64,000 nucleotides of DNA from Drosophila miranda (taxonomy: Eukaryota; Arthropoda; Insecta; Diptera; Drosophilidae). The notes beneath the pieces were generated by a model. It was not told where the DNA came from. It did no database searches and saw only the letters and a list, made by a program, of their open reading frames with translations. The position numbers were made by a program, and so were the translations under genes. Below are positions 1 through 11,968 of the stretch, piece after piece. Location of the stretch: NCBI RefSeq assembly GCF_003369915.1, contig NC_046674.1, forward strand, positions 16,926,001-16,990,000. The letters are read 5' to 3'. Each line of letters starts with the position of its first letter. Within the stretch, counting starts at the first letter, position 1.

Positions 1-2302
1 TCGAAGCGAATCGAGCGTTCTGTATACCAGTTTCTCGTAGTGGACAATTTTTCAAATTGATTCTTTTAATTTCTCACCTTTTAAGGGCATCAAGCCTGAA
101 GCCTGATGTGAAACTGAGTTTACTTTTCCCCCACCTTTTGTTGTCGCTAATACAAGTTTTCAGCATTCAAATTCACTTGCAAAAGTTTTCTCCCTTTTTT
201 TTTTTTGCCCGTCTACTTCTTCTTCTTCCTCCTTTTCCGCTTTCCTTTCGTTTTCGGGTGTGCCTTTGTTGGAATAAACTTTTTCGTAGCATACTTTCCG
301 GGGCGGACAGTCCTTTTTTTCGTCTTTTTTTATTTTATTTTGATTTTGCCGCCGTCTCTTTTTGTTGTTGTTGTTTTTCTTGTTGTTGTTGTTGTGATTA
401 TTATTGTTACTTTTAGCAGACAGCAAATCAACAAAATTATGATAAACAGCTGCAGGTATAGACCGAACGTTAAACGAAAAACGACCCAAAAGCAGAGGGC
501 CCATCGGCCGTCCAAGGAGCCCTCGAAAACGGAGCGCAACAGGACAGGAAAAAATGACAGCACGGTTGGCCGCCTGTCCCTTCTGAACCCTGGACCCAGA
601 CCGACTCCAAGCACCCACTCCGAGACCCAACAAAAAACCCACCTCTTGTCTGGCTGTGTTTCTGGCATTAAGGGACTTTTTAGGCTCATCTCCAACGCAT
701 ACAGTATTACTTTTTTTGTTGTTTCTTTTTTTTTTTTTTGTTGTATTATTTGTGGCCCGGCGAAGGGGAAATTTGCACGGAACGTACAAAATAAGATGAA
801 AATAAAAATAAAGAATAAAATCAACTGAAATACATATTTGCACATGCTTACGGTGGCGTGTTAAAGCTTTTGATCTTTTTGTTCCTTCTTCACTTGCTGA
901 CTGCCTGGCGTTATTAACGCTACCATATACTACATGTATGGGGGGGAGTTATGCTTATAGGGGTGCGGGAAAAGTGGGTGCTGGAGCTCCAAGGTGACAG
1001 CTATTCCCCAGGCTGACGGTGGCTGACGGGGCTAACTGGCTGGCAACGGTGGTGCTGCTCCTTTGGAGATTTTGCATATTGCCAGGCAAATCGAGCCTCC
1101 CCTCAGTCCCCCACAACAAGAAGGTGAAAAGCATTTCAGGTGGCAGCCGGGTAAATATTTGCATATTTGATATTTATGTAGCAACAACTTTATACATGAT
1201 GTAGAGTTTCCATATCGATTTTGTTGCCACATTTTTAGTTATTTTCCTCGCACACACTTGTTGGCCCATGTTTGCACTGCTCTCCACTCTGCCATCCAAA
1301 AACAAAAGAAAGCGGATGCGAAGGCGGCTGCGGGGGCGTACAGCAGGAGCAACAAGAGAGCTAAGTATCCGTTGTCACCGTGCTTGCCAGAGAGACCAAA
1401 AGACACCATGCGACTGTATATGCGAGTATATATAGTCTCTGATGTGTTGAACTTTCTATAAATAGCGAGTGGACTAATGAAATCAATGGGAAAAATGAGG
1501 AAAATCTCTCGGAGTTGCCGACACAATCAATTTTGACCCGGGGCCAAATCGAAGCATACAAATTGTTGACGCACAATTCATTTGTGGCATGACTCCGAGG
1601 CAAGTGACAATTGTGCCACATTGTACACAAATAATTTATTGTTGTCGTTCCACTGTTTACATAAATAAACATGCTTTTGCATACTCGAAAAAGTACAGGG
1701 GCAAAAAAAAAACACAAATAAATTCTATTTATTTGCCATTTTGAATGGCATGATAAATGGTTCCAATATGCTCTCAAAGCTCCCATACCCAAGGACATGA
1801 CATATCTGAGTAAACAGAAATGTACCTCAATGTTTGCTTCTTATAATGGGAGTCCTTCAGCTGCCTCCTACGAGGATTTCTGTTTAAAAGCGGCACGGAC
1901 AGGGACAGGGACATGGAGAGGAGACAGCCGCAACTTGCTCGAAGCTCATCTATCTTTCTGGCTTTTAAGCCAATTGACAGTTTCGGGCCATAAATAATTG
2001 TGGGCTGCCAGATTTGAAAACATTTGCGTGGCGCATTACCCAAATGTTAAATGTTAAATGTTTACTGCTCAAATATTCTCAATTTAAATTCTTTTAATTG
2101 GCACTAATGGCTATTAGCTAAATTTCACTGGTATTCACTTGCCCAATCGATCAGCTCTAGCAGATTCTCAGAACTGTGTTCCAAAATAGCCAACGACCAT
2201 GCAATGATTCATCTGCTACATGGAATTCCTTTTGTTATATGACTAATCCACAATTATGAATTCCAGGAATAAACGGAAGCAAAAATAAAATCAACACTGG
2301 CT

Positions 2303-2310
2303 TATCGATA
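2303..2310. promoter_or_regulatory. Perfect DRE-like palindrome TATCGATA
   Basis: The sequence TATCGATA matches the core of the DNA replication-related element bound by DREF, and overlaps the CGATA site of BEAF-32. It is isolated and no gene start is recognised nearby, so its function is uncertain. Confidence 0.3.
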
Positions 2311-2972
2311 GCTCTATATCAAAGTCAATGCCAGCGAAATCATGACTTGCCAGCGCTTTCCATATGGCAAGGTAAGTTGAAGTCCTAAAACAAAGCAGAG
2401 CACTCGTCGAAGTCAATTAATTAAGTCAAAAGCCAAAGGACCTGCCGCTTCGTAGGGCTTTCCCCATTGTTTACCAGCTTTCCATTCAAATGTGAGCATA
2501 GGTGCTGCACTCCCCCGTTAAGCTTCGGCTTGTGCAAATGAAGGGTATGCAAAGATAGAAAAAATAATCTTTATTTGGAATGAGGACTTTCGAGTTGTTG
2601 AAAAATTGTGCATTGCGCATTTGCTCAAACACTTTCTTTTGCAGCTTGCTGACTGAGCCTCCGTCTGCTGTTCAGACCTATCCTCCTGTCAGGCACACTC
2701 TATTTAGTTATATCTACTCTCACTCTCACAAGCGTCCTACGAAAACTGCCATTGTACTGGGTTCTGCTGCTTCTGATGCTGCTGCCTTTTCCTGTAATGT
2801 GCTGCTGTGTATCATATGTGCATCGCAAAATGAGTTATAAAAAGAAAAAAGTATAAAATTGAAAATAAGTGTATTCAGAGCAGCTTCTTCTCCTGCGCGC
2901 ATGCAAATGTGCCTTTGCCAGGGATTGGTATGCTGGATTCAAGGCATTGAAGACGTATTCTAAAAGGTACAG

Positions 2973-3006
<34 letters not shown>

Positions 3007-3010
3007 ACAC
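2973..3010. repeat. (CA)n microsatellite
   Basis: A run of CA dinucleotides of about 38 bp with a single T interruption near 3002. Open frames over it are artefacts of the repeat. Confidence 0.9.
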
Positions 3011-3336
3011 GGGAGTCCCTCCACTCATCCTGCAGGGCAACGGAAATGTAAGCGTTGTACACATATTGAATCCATAAATAAATCCTTAAGCAAAAATTGT
3101 AAATGTCGGATTAAGTGTATCTCGAGGGCAGATGACAGTATGGGTTATGTGTGTGTTCTCGCATAAATATATACAAAACGTACAAATATCAGAGAGTGGG
3201 GAATTACACTAAAAACTAAATGGCAAAAACAGTTTATATTTTCCCACTGCTCTCCTGTTAAGTCGGATTCAGACGTGATTAGATCGAAACAAAGTTAATT
3301 CCCCATAGAGCAGTTTTATGGAATCAGCAAACAAAC

Positions 3337-3420
3337 TCACACCCATACACATACCCATACCCACACCCATACCCACACCCATACCCACACCCACACCCAC
3401 ACCCACACCCACACTTACAC
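3337..3420. repeat. CCCATA/CCCACA hexamer repeat
   Basis: About 14 tandem units of the forms CCCATA and CCCACA lie on the + strand, with all C on one strand and all G on the other. Both strands stay open because the period is divisible by three; I do not read this as coding. Confidence 0.85.
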
Positions 3421-3861
3421 CGTTAGTAATTACTGGAAACATTGTAATCCTCTTAACACTAGGATTCACACGTCGTGGCGTACACAAAGCGTGGGGACCC
3501 CCGCCAGCCCGCAGAAAAATCATAAAGCAGCGGGGCAATAAATTGTCATACTTACATCTTTTAGCGTGGCTGGAAATTGAAACACTGAACCAGACAGAGC
3601 AGAGGCACAAAAAAAAAAAACCAGACAGAAACTTCGCCAAATATGATGGGTATTGGGTGTACACTCTACAGGAGACTCGAAACTCTAAGACTCTCTAAGC
3701 TGAACAGCACGAAATTCTTTACGTTAGACACGTGCACACACTGCCAAGTCCCCAAGAAGACTGAAGGAGTAGTCTCCGTGAAGCAGGAGCTGGAGCTGGA
3801 GCTGGAGAAAACGGTAGACTCACAAACGGAGTTCGGCGGCAGCACGAAGTTGCTCCCACCC

Positions 3862-3862
<1 letters not shown>

Positions 3863-3929
<67 letters not shown>
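3863..3929. repeat. 67-nt uninterrupted poly(C) tract
   Basis: Positions 3863-3929 are all C, directly after CCCACCCT. Its complement is a 67-nt poly(G). A homopolymer of G/C this long is exceptional; it may be real or an inflated assembly estimate. An 11-nt G run also occurs at 5899-5909. Confidence 0.9.
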
Positions 3930-6900
3930 AGAGCACCCAGCGGGAGGAGGTGGGATTGGGCGGAATAAAAAGACTGTTGCGCGCAGGGGAAATTCCCTCG
4001 ATTCTTGTCTGTCTGCCTGTGAGCCTGGGGAAAATGTCCCTGGCGTGTACTAAAATACCATCCATATCCATCCACCCATTGCCTACCCTGGGAGCCTTCA
4101 GCGCAACAGTTTGTTGGGCCATCAGGGTCATCCTTGTACGCATCACTTGACATCTTGCGAAACATGAGTACGCACCACGTACACATGTATGTGCTTATCA
4201 ATAGCCCAAAAAATATTTGCATGCAATGGGCGGCAGCTGTGGGACGAAAGTTCGTGCACACTGGAGGCGGGTTAGATGCGTTGAAGCGTATGAGGAGCAG
4301 AGCTGGAAGCAGCAGTCCTCCCTCCGCCTCTGTCACCGCCTCTGCCACCGCCACCACCACCGCACTTTTGTCAATGTCAAAGTTGGTGGAGGGTTGCGAC
4401 GAATTGGGTATCCAATGGAATGGACTGCTGCGGAGTGGGCAGAGCAACTAGTGGTTCTCATATTTCCACAGTAACAAATTTGTTTACGCTTAATTGGTCT
4501 ACGCTTACATTGGATCAGGGACACCGGCCGCGCTTCCATCATCATCATCCATGGTCCAATCCGCCCCCATGGTATCAAGGCTGCCAAACGGGCAGGCAGC
4601 AGTCAGGCTCTCGTTTATATACCCGTAAAAAGTTTTTCGTTATTCAAAAATTGACTCTCAGCAGCCCCCGAAATGTATGGTTTATGGTGCAGAGTATCAT
4701 ATAAAGTGAATTATGATTCAGTTTTGCATGAGGAGCGTCCTTGCTTTATACACTGAGAAGATCTAGATCTAAACACAGGGAGCAGGCTTTCATGACTAAG
4801 AAATATTGTAATATTTCCCTTATGAAATACAAATCATGGGAATAACAGCATGATTGAAGATTGCAGATATTATTTCCTAGAACTAGATCCAAAAACTACA
4901 TTGAAGTTGCACATTTTACCTCGGCGTGTATTCAGTAAAAATGTCAGCATATCGATGCAAGATATTCTCCATCAATTGTCATGGCCTTTTGTACTGGAGA
5001 AATGAAACATTTGCATGATTTATATGATCCCCCAACTGGTGGGCATTAAGGGAACGAAACCCGAAACCAGGTCGAGCTGTAAAAATGGACCTCAGAGATT
5101 TCAAGAGCACAGGCGTACTATGTCATATTCGAGCCTGTTCCCTTTTTTGTGCATGTGTGTGTGTGTGTGGGAGCATAAATCAGAATGGGAGCCGCCGCAG
5201 ACAATGGCCATTTGGCCATTTGGCTTACTCTAAACAGACGCAGAGAGCGGCACAAAGGTGTCATGCCATGCATGGATGGCAGGATGGGCGGGTGTATTCT
5301 TTGGGTACGCATCTCGACGGCGTCATAAAAAACAGTTTACACATGGGTTCTGGCACATTTCGCTGGCCATTTTATAAGGCCACAGACAGCAATTCATTCA
5401 GCGCAACAACGAAATATATATGTGCCTCATATGTACATATGTACATATCTACGAGTAGTGCACATCCAAGTGATGGAAGGTGAAGGTGAAGGTGGAACAC
5501 AAAGGTGATTCAATTAATCTAAGTGCAGGCCACTCAAATGCACCATTTAGACATAGATCTAGAAGGAAACTTTCCATATTTATTATCTGCACCTAATTAA
5601 AAGTACATAAGCGCTGTTGGAACCAGACGCCACATCACAGAAGCAATCGGAAACCAAAGGGGATTCTATGCCATCAAACGAATCGAACGGCTAAAGGTCA
5701 ATCGAATCCAATTCGAATCGATTTAATTAAATCTCTAAATGTGTCCTAATGATGTGCACTTGAGCTGCGGTCGGGGTCCGCAGATGGAGAAGAGGATGCG
5801 TGGAGGACCATACTCAGTGCTAATTAAAAGCGCAGCTGATTGATGATTCGGCTTCAGTGCAGCACACAGATCCCTTCCAGTGCAGTTCCTCGTACCTTGG
5901 GGGGGGGGGCTATCAGGGGATAATCAAGTGAATTTCATTACCGCTCACACTTCAAATCGAGACCAAATTATTTATAGCAAATGTTCAATATAATGGCAAC
6001 CGGAAGATGGCAACAGGAAGACGGCTACGGCAACAGCAACAGCAACAGAAACAGCAACGACAGCGACGGGAAGACAGCTCCTAACAAGCATCGACACGAC
6101 CCTTAGGACATTTGGCCAGAAGTATGTGTGTGCTTCCTTTCTGTACATATACATATACCATACATATTTATTCCTGTCTTGAAGCAAATTGTTGATTTTT
6201 CTATACCCTTACATTCCAAAATATTTTCTTTTGGGAATTGATCAGAATTTAACAAGAAAGCTTTGCTTAACCTTTTAGGAGACTAATTTACAGGCAGTAG
6301 ATCTAAAAACTTAAAGAACGAATCCTGAAAAATCAAAGATCCTTTCGGTTTCCTTTCCTCCATTGTTATCTGGCCTTGGTGTTTATTCAAAGCTCATCCA
6401 CAATTCAATCTCATAGCCAAAGATAGACAGACCATCTCCATCCGCTTACTGTTGCAGCCATCCAGGAGCTAGTGAAAGCCCCGGCAGGGTCCAGGTCCCT
6501 ATTTGCTCATCCTCTGCAGATAGACAAACTCATTACTAAAAATGAGCCTCCTGCGGCGTTCAAACAAAGCAAGGACCAAACCTGTAAACGGGCCCCCTGG
6601 CTAGGTTTACGTACGTCTACTGCGAGTATGTGTGCGTCTGGTGGGGCCCCGCTTGTTGCTTGTTTATGCCAAAAATCATATACTCGCACACCACCCACCC
6701 ACATATCGATTTTGTTTGATGTTTAGGCAGAGGACAGGACACACGGCCACACGGGAGCATGGCAGGACGGCCACGATAGTCATGGCCCTCGGACGCCCTC
6801 TTCAACCAAAGCAACAGAAACAAAGGCCTGTACACGCATACACACGCAAACACACACAGTCGAACAACACACACGCACACGCACACCTCATCATTATTTC

Positions 6901-7394
6901 CGTTTGTGGGCCATCCTACATTACGACGTCGCGCCGCGTATTTTAAATATTTAAAGAGCATAAATGCCGAAAATGCTGTGTGTTACGCGGTGGATACAGG
7001 GTCTAAAAGAGAGGGGAATTGGATTGCTTCTCAAATTAACTGAAAATGTACTCTAAAGAGTAGGCTCATATATAATTCCCTAGACAAATCGAATCAGAAA
7101 TTATGCATTGCTTGCTTAATCAGAATAAATCGTATCTCCTAGGCTTAAATTACTGTAGTTACAGACTGAAATAATCCAGCATTTCAGTATTTTCTTCAGA
7201 AAGAGTCACTTACCCGAGCGAAAACTTTTAAAACTTTACGAGCACGTAGGTTCGTTCTCTCGTTTCACTTTCTCTTTCGTTTCAATCTTATTAGTATTCT
7301 TACTCATGATGGAGTACAGGTGCATGCTGCTGCGGTTGATCGTGTATCCTATATATCGCTTTCATATACCAGGGATGGCGTAACAATAGAAATG

Positions 7395-7700
7395 GGTATC
7401 GTCAAGAAAAGATCGATATTGATATTGAAAAAAATATCACAGAATATCGAAGATATCGTATCTTTATAAATATGGGATTGCCATGAATTACCATGAATAT
7501 CAATCAGCTCTATATTAATAAGTACATATAGCGCTCAAAAGCAATCACCTGGACAAATAGAAGATGCTCAAATTTTCTCTCAGGGAAACCCATGTAGATG
7601 AGAAAATATTTGTTCAAATATCAGACAAAAATCGATGCATTCGACGAGTATCGTCATATCGTTTTTAATATACAATATCGATATCGCCATATTTATATTG
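7395..7700. promoter_or_regulatory. CGATA/TATCG cluster, candidate insulator or DREF/BEAF site
   Basis: About nine CGATA or TATCG motifs lie within roughly 300 bp, in two groups near 7395-7470 and 7635-7695, including the nested palindrome ATATCGATATCG around 7675. Clusters of three or more CGATA motifs are the known binding mode of the boundary protein BEAF-32, and ATCGAT is the DREF core. No gene start is recognised beside it. The AT-rich setting could also be a decayed repeat. Confidence 0.35.
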
Positions 7701-8089
7701 ATCACACAAATGGGCGCGAAACAGGCTCAAAAGGAAATCATTTAAATCGGGACGAGTACCAAAGTACACCCTGTTTCGTGGTCTTTCAAGAGCTTCCTCT
7801 TTAAGCCACTGTTTTGCTACAGTTTTTTACGAGCTCGTTCGCCCGCTTTATGGCAGAACAATGGCGTTTGTTTTCCGACCCGACTGAGTGGCTGTTTCGC
7901 GATGGTGTTTGACCCGCTTATTGCGATGCTTGTGTCGTGGTTCTGGTCTGATTGCTGTCTTTTGTGGAAGAGGCAGGTTTTATGCGCGTGACTAGCTAAT
8001 TAGCTTCCAGGGATCGCCGCTCCCTGTGGGAGTCCTTCAAGCGACAGCGGCTGGTAAAAAAGAAGACGAACTCCTTAATTTGCTCTTGG

Positions 8090-8245
8090 AGAAACGCGCA
8101 ACAGCAGGGACAGGACCACGACAGCCTTCAGCGCTCAGTCCCACACAAGCAACGCAGCGCAACGGTCTTGAAAAAGCGCGCAACAAAAGGGCCAGGACCA
8201 CGACAGCCTTCAACGCTCACTCCTACGCAAGGAGCGCAGGGCAGC
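8090..8245. repeat. Imperfect tandem duplication, unit about 75 bp, two copies
   Basis: Two adjacent segments share the core GGACCACGACAGCCTTCA (with G or C before it) and the flanks GCGCAACA and GCGCAACG or GCGCAA. The first copy starts near 8094 and the second near 8176. The region is GC-rich and briefly open in two frames, but I see no start, splice or homology evidence for coding. Confidence 0.6.
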
Positions 8246-9744
8246 GCAATCCTGGCTTTGTGCCTGTTCACTTTTATTTCAAACAGCAATTGCATTGTGC
8301 CATTCCCAATCCGCTTACCCTGGGAATCCGCTCCCCCGACACTGCCCTATCCTGATCCAGGGCAAACAATGCACTCAGGCAGCAGCTCCTGTTGCTCCAA
8401 CAACACTTGTCCGTGGCTGGTAAGTGCTGTGCGTGCGTATGATAAAAGCTTGTAATATTTTTTTTTGTTTTGCATCTGTTGTCTTCCCGCTAGTCGTCCG
8501 GCCCTCATCTCATCCGCAGCTCCGTTCTGCAGATTTCTCGACTCACTTAATACCAGCACTCGACGCTAACCCGTGCTTACTTATACAAACCAGAGCACTT
8601 TTATTAGCTTACCACTGACGGACCTTCCCGCCAGCAAGGTCGGCAAAGGATGCCCACACTCCGCTCACAGCATAATTTCCTGGGGTAAGGCTGCGCCAAC
8701 CCGCACCAAAAATGTGTACTAAAATACCAATGGGTTATTTCCCCTGCAAAAGCTTTCTCTCTCTCTCTATCTCGTGGGGCAGCTTTCGTTTGTGGGAGCG
8801 GGCGCATCCGTTTGGCCTTGGCATAGGTATTGACGCACCGCTCCGTCCACCTTGCGATATGAACCAAAATTAATTAATTACACATGAGCATGGTGGAACA
8901 AGGCAATTAAAACTTTTGACAACGTTGACATTGACATTGAAATGCGCATAAAGGGAAATGCATCTGGCCATGGAACTTCTATTAAAACTAATTAGAATCA
9001 TCTTTATTTGTGTACATTAGCATGTTCGTTGGATTTGTGGTTTGTGTATTGTTATTTTTATACATTTGCTTTTAACAGATTTTTGCCCCTTTACACATTT
9101 ATATTCGCTCGTAAATATAAACAGAAAATAGCTCTGGGATAGATATAACTATAGTATAAGATAATTAATGTTTCGGCGACACAGCCAGGAACCAGAAGCA
9201 GCCGGGATGCTACCACAAGCAACGAAGCCGTGTCTAGTCAGAAGGGGGTAGTGGTTTGTCTTTTTTCCTAAGCGCTACGAGTATTTGTTGTTTCGGGTTT
9301 TTTTGTTATCGCTGTCCACATGAAGCATAATACTTGGACAGAGCTTCTTCTTCTTCGTGGGCCTGTGGGGATACCTTTCATCTTTCATCATCTTATTATC
9401 TAAACACATTGTATGCCATCGCGTGGAACACCAACTCAAAGAGGGAACCGAACCGGACCTAGCTTAAGTATACTGTTTACTCTTAATTCGTACTAAGGCA
9501 TTCTATAGGTTGTTGGGCTTGAAAAGACAACATCAGTTGTTGTGTAATTTCGAATTTTTACAAGTCAAGTTATGTGAAATAAATAATAAACGAAGCGGCG
9601 GCAGCGGGTACAAAATAATTGCCAACGATAACATTAACGTAACGTAAACGTAAAGCCAACTGAACAATATATTTCCCACTAAACTCTGGACTGGAGGTGG
9701 ATGGTGATATTCATCGGTGATTGTGATGCTCATGGTGGCTGCGA

Positions 9745-11968
9745 CTATTCCGCATCGAGCGAGAGGCAGGCCAGACCAGCCATTCCCGGATGATTCGGCT
9801 GTTGGCGCGGCTGCATGGACGGTGCATGCTCGCGATATGTCTTCAGCTTCGTCTCCATCGCCTGCAAGACAACAGAATGGGCAGAGTGTTAGCCAATGTG
9901 GGACAATCACCAAGTAATTACAGTAACAACAAAACAAAAGATGTCCGTAAGGTAAAAAAAATAGTTTGTATTTATTAACCAAAGCAATTAATAAATGCAA
10001 GCGTGGAGCACTTAAAAGTAGCCTTAAATTCGATGCGCAATGTCAGAGCGGTAGCTCTGCGTCCGTAGAGTTGCGCATGCGCTCGGCAAAGCGTTTGAAA
10101 ATGTTTGTGCCTAGGTTCAGACTGCTAGAGCTGCTGCTCGAACAGCCGCCATCGCTGACGGGCGTGGTCTGGGCGCTTGTCACAACGGAGCCGCTGCTGC
10201 CGCCAAAGGCACGACGAAACAGGCTCGAGTCGCTGGCCGATGGCGGCGGCGGCGACTGGAGCGTGGACGGGCGCTCGCAAATGCAGCGAAACTTTTCGCA
10301 TTCAGGACATAACAAGGCCTTATCCCACTAAAAACATATGGAAAAACATTTAAACCAGGCGGGGAAAGAGTGCAGAGGATGGAAATAATAGAACAGAAAA
10401 TGGAGAAGACTCTAAGGGCATGCTATATTAGTGTGATGTGTGATAGTGGTTGATATCAGTTATTGGTATTTGGTTTTGGAGGGACTTACGTTTAGTTTTC
10501 TTAACATGTCGGCCACAATGTTGAGCGCCGTTGTGCGGGAGCTGGCTTTAATGGAATTGCCATTGATAAGGTTCTCGGGATCTGCAAGAGGAAGCACACA
10601 TACACAGCAGGTTAGTTAATAGTAATACAGCGGTTCGGTTAGTTGGTCAACTAGGAGCTACAGACGCACACAAAACGCACAATTTGCCTACAAGAAATGT
10701 CCCAAACTTTCGTTACATTTGATTGGAGTCTTAATTTTAATTATTTACTATACAATTACAAATAAAAAAGGAACTTAAACGTGCTAACAAAATAAACAAA
10801 ATGTGTTTTTGTGTACGATTGGCAAATAAAAATGAAACAATAAATTATAATGTAATGGAACATAAAACGATAATCACAATTAAATGCAAAATGGAAGGCG
10901 TAACTATTTCATAAGCTTTATATGGCGACTCGATTTGGATAACTTGAAGACGCGTTTGGTACGCTTTAAGGAAAGAAGTATCTTACTTTTAAGCGAATTT
11001 TGCTGATTATATTCGTTTTTATTGTTAACTAAACTGCCGTTGAGAGCGCTAACACTGACGCTGGTGACTTTTGTAGCAGCGGTGTTGTCGACATGTGGCG
11101 GCGTCACATCGCCGTTGGCCAAAATGCCATTAGGTAAAGAGGCGGATGAGTTCATGGTGCTGTTGGCAGCGGTGGTGCCTACTGCTGCGGTGTTGCTCGT
11201 GCCATTCGCTGGCGTGTAGCGTGTCTTCACATTGAGCTCTTGTTTGAGATCTGTAACAGATGGAAATGTAGTCCAGAGCCTGCAGTCTGTCTGCGTTATG
11301 CCTCTGGTCTCACCTCGCGTCTCATCCATTAGCCGTTGCAGCTTCTCTTGCAGCAGACCCTTTTCATCCACCTCCAACTCGAGCAGAGCATTCTTCTCAT
11401 ATGCTTGATCCAACATCTTTTCAAAGTTCTCTATGCTTTCGTTGAGTATGCGGTGGGCACGCTCCAGGTCGTCGTTTTTCTGCTCCAGTTGCCGCAGGTA
11501 TACCTTCATGGAGTCGCGCTCCTTTTTCACTGTGTCCAACTGCTTCTCCATATTGGACATATCAATGCAGTTTGAGTCCAGCTTCAGCTGCGTAAAGTGA
11601 ATATTATTATTAAAGGTTATGGAGTCTACAGGATACAGTCGCCATTATACATTCAGTTATACTTTACCTTAAGGGAATCGTTTTGTTTCTCAAACATATT
11701 AAGCCTGGCTCTGAGATCTTTGATAATACTCTGTTTTTGCTCCAGAGTGGCGTCCATTTCTATTTCCATTTCGCGGGACTGTTCGACAAACTCATCGTAC
11801 TCCTGTTTCACGTCTGTCCATCTATAATCGGTGGACATGTAATTGATTAATGTGGCTCCTACCGTGGACTAAATATGGATGTACTTACTCTTTATGGTAT
11901 TGTTTGGAGCGTTCCTTCCAATATCTGCACTCATCCTCGACGCTGTTGAACATTGGTGGGGCGTCCAT
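9745..11968 (-). CDS. nudE: NudE/NDEL1 dynein-Lis1 regulator, isoform with conserved C-terminus
   Basis: NudE is a coiled-coil scaffold that links Lis1 to cytoplasmic dynein at kinetochores, centrosomes and the nuclear envelope. Exons (minus strand): 11968-11889, 11821-11668, 11587-11314, 11250-10987, 10581-10490, 9861-9745. All phases fit, giving 326 aa, close to the recalled length of fly NudE (about 317). The N-terminus MDAPPMFNSVEDECRYWKER and the long coiled coil (about residues 8-185, including KQEYDEFVEQSREMEIEM) are diagnostic. Exon 5 encodes SSRTTALNIVADMLRKLN, the block that vertebrate NDE1/NDEL1 keep as TTALNIVGDLLRKVGALESKL. The last exon continues it as AMETKLKTYREH, so this is the canonical ending. 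Introns 2 and 3 are 80 and 63 bp. The gene stands alone and its promoter region is 11969-12800. Confidence 0.9.
10043..11968 (-). CDS. nudE: NudE isoform with alternative Cys-containing C-terminus
   Basis: This shares the first five coding exons with the other nudE form (288 codons ending in phase 0 at 10490) but splices to a nearer terminal exon, 10327-10043. That exon has a good acceptor (TTTTTAG) and stays in frame, giving 382 aa. It encodes WDKALLCPECEKFRCICERP followed by a Ser/Pro-rich tail ending TDAELPL. The spacing C-x2-C with a following C-x-C suggests a small metal-binding or disulfide motif, which is an inference. Its two possible partners, exon 10327-10043 and exon 9861-9745, look mutually exclusive because the first carries its own stop. 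Reading on past the donor at 10986 would give a third, basic ending (SLKRTKRVFKLSKSSRHIK) with a stop at 10904; that is probably chance. Confidence 0.7.

Larger units (their letters stand above)
1..9744. other. Gene-poor stretch downstream of nudE
   Basis: I find no gene here that I can support. Open frames in this stretch are short or arise from homopolymers and simple repeats (T-rich runs near 190-400, CCCATA-type repeats near 3340-3420, CA repeats). The part nearest nudE, roughly 9000-9744, is AT-rich and probably holds the nudE 3' UTR. The rest looks like intergenic or intronic regulatory DNA: AT-rich, with scattered perfect TATCGATA-like sites (for example 2303-2310) and GAGA/CA-type repeats. 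A lncRNA or a distant gene's intron cannot be excluded from sequence alone. Confidence 0.6.

Noticed and set aside
57-845. Open frames of 119-227 codons on both strands
   Set aside because: They are driven by T-, TTG- and TCC-rich runs, have no plausible protein composition and overlap on both strands.
3269-4150. Frames of 108-242 codons over 3.3-4.4 kb
   Set aside because: They translate the CCCATA hexamer array and the poly(C)/poly(G) tract (poly-Pro, poly-Gly); no gene-like flanks.
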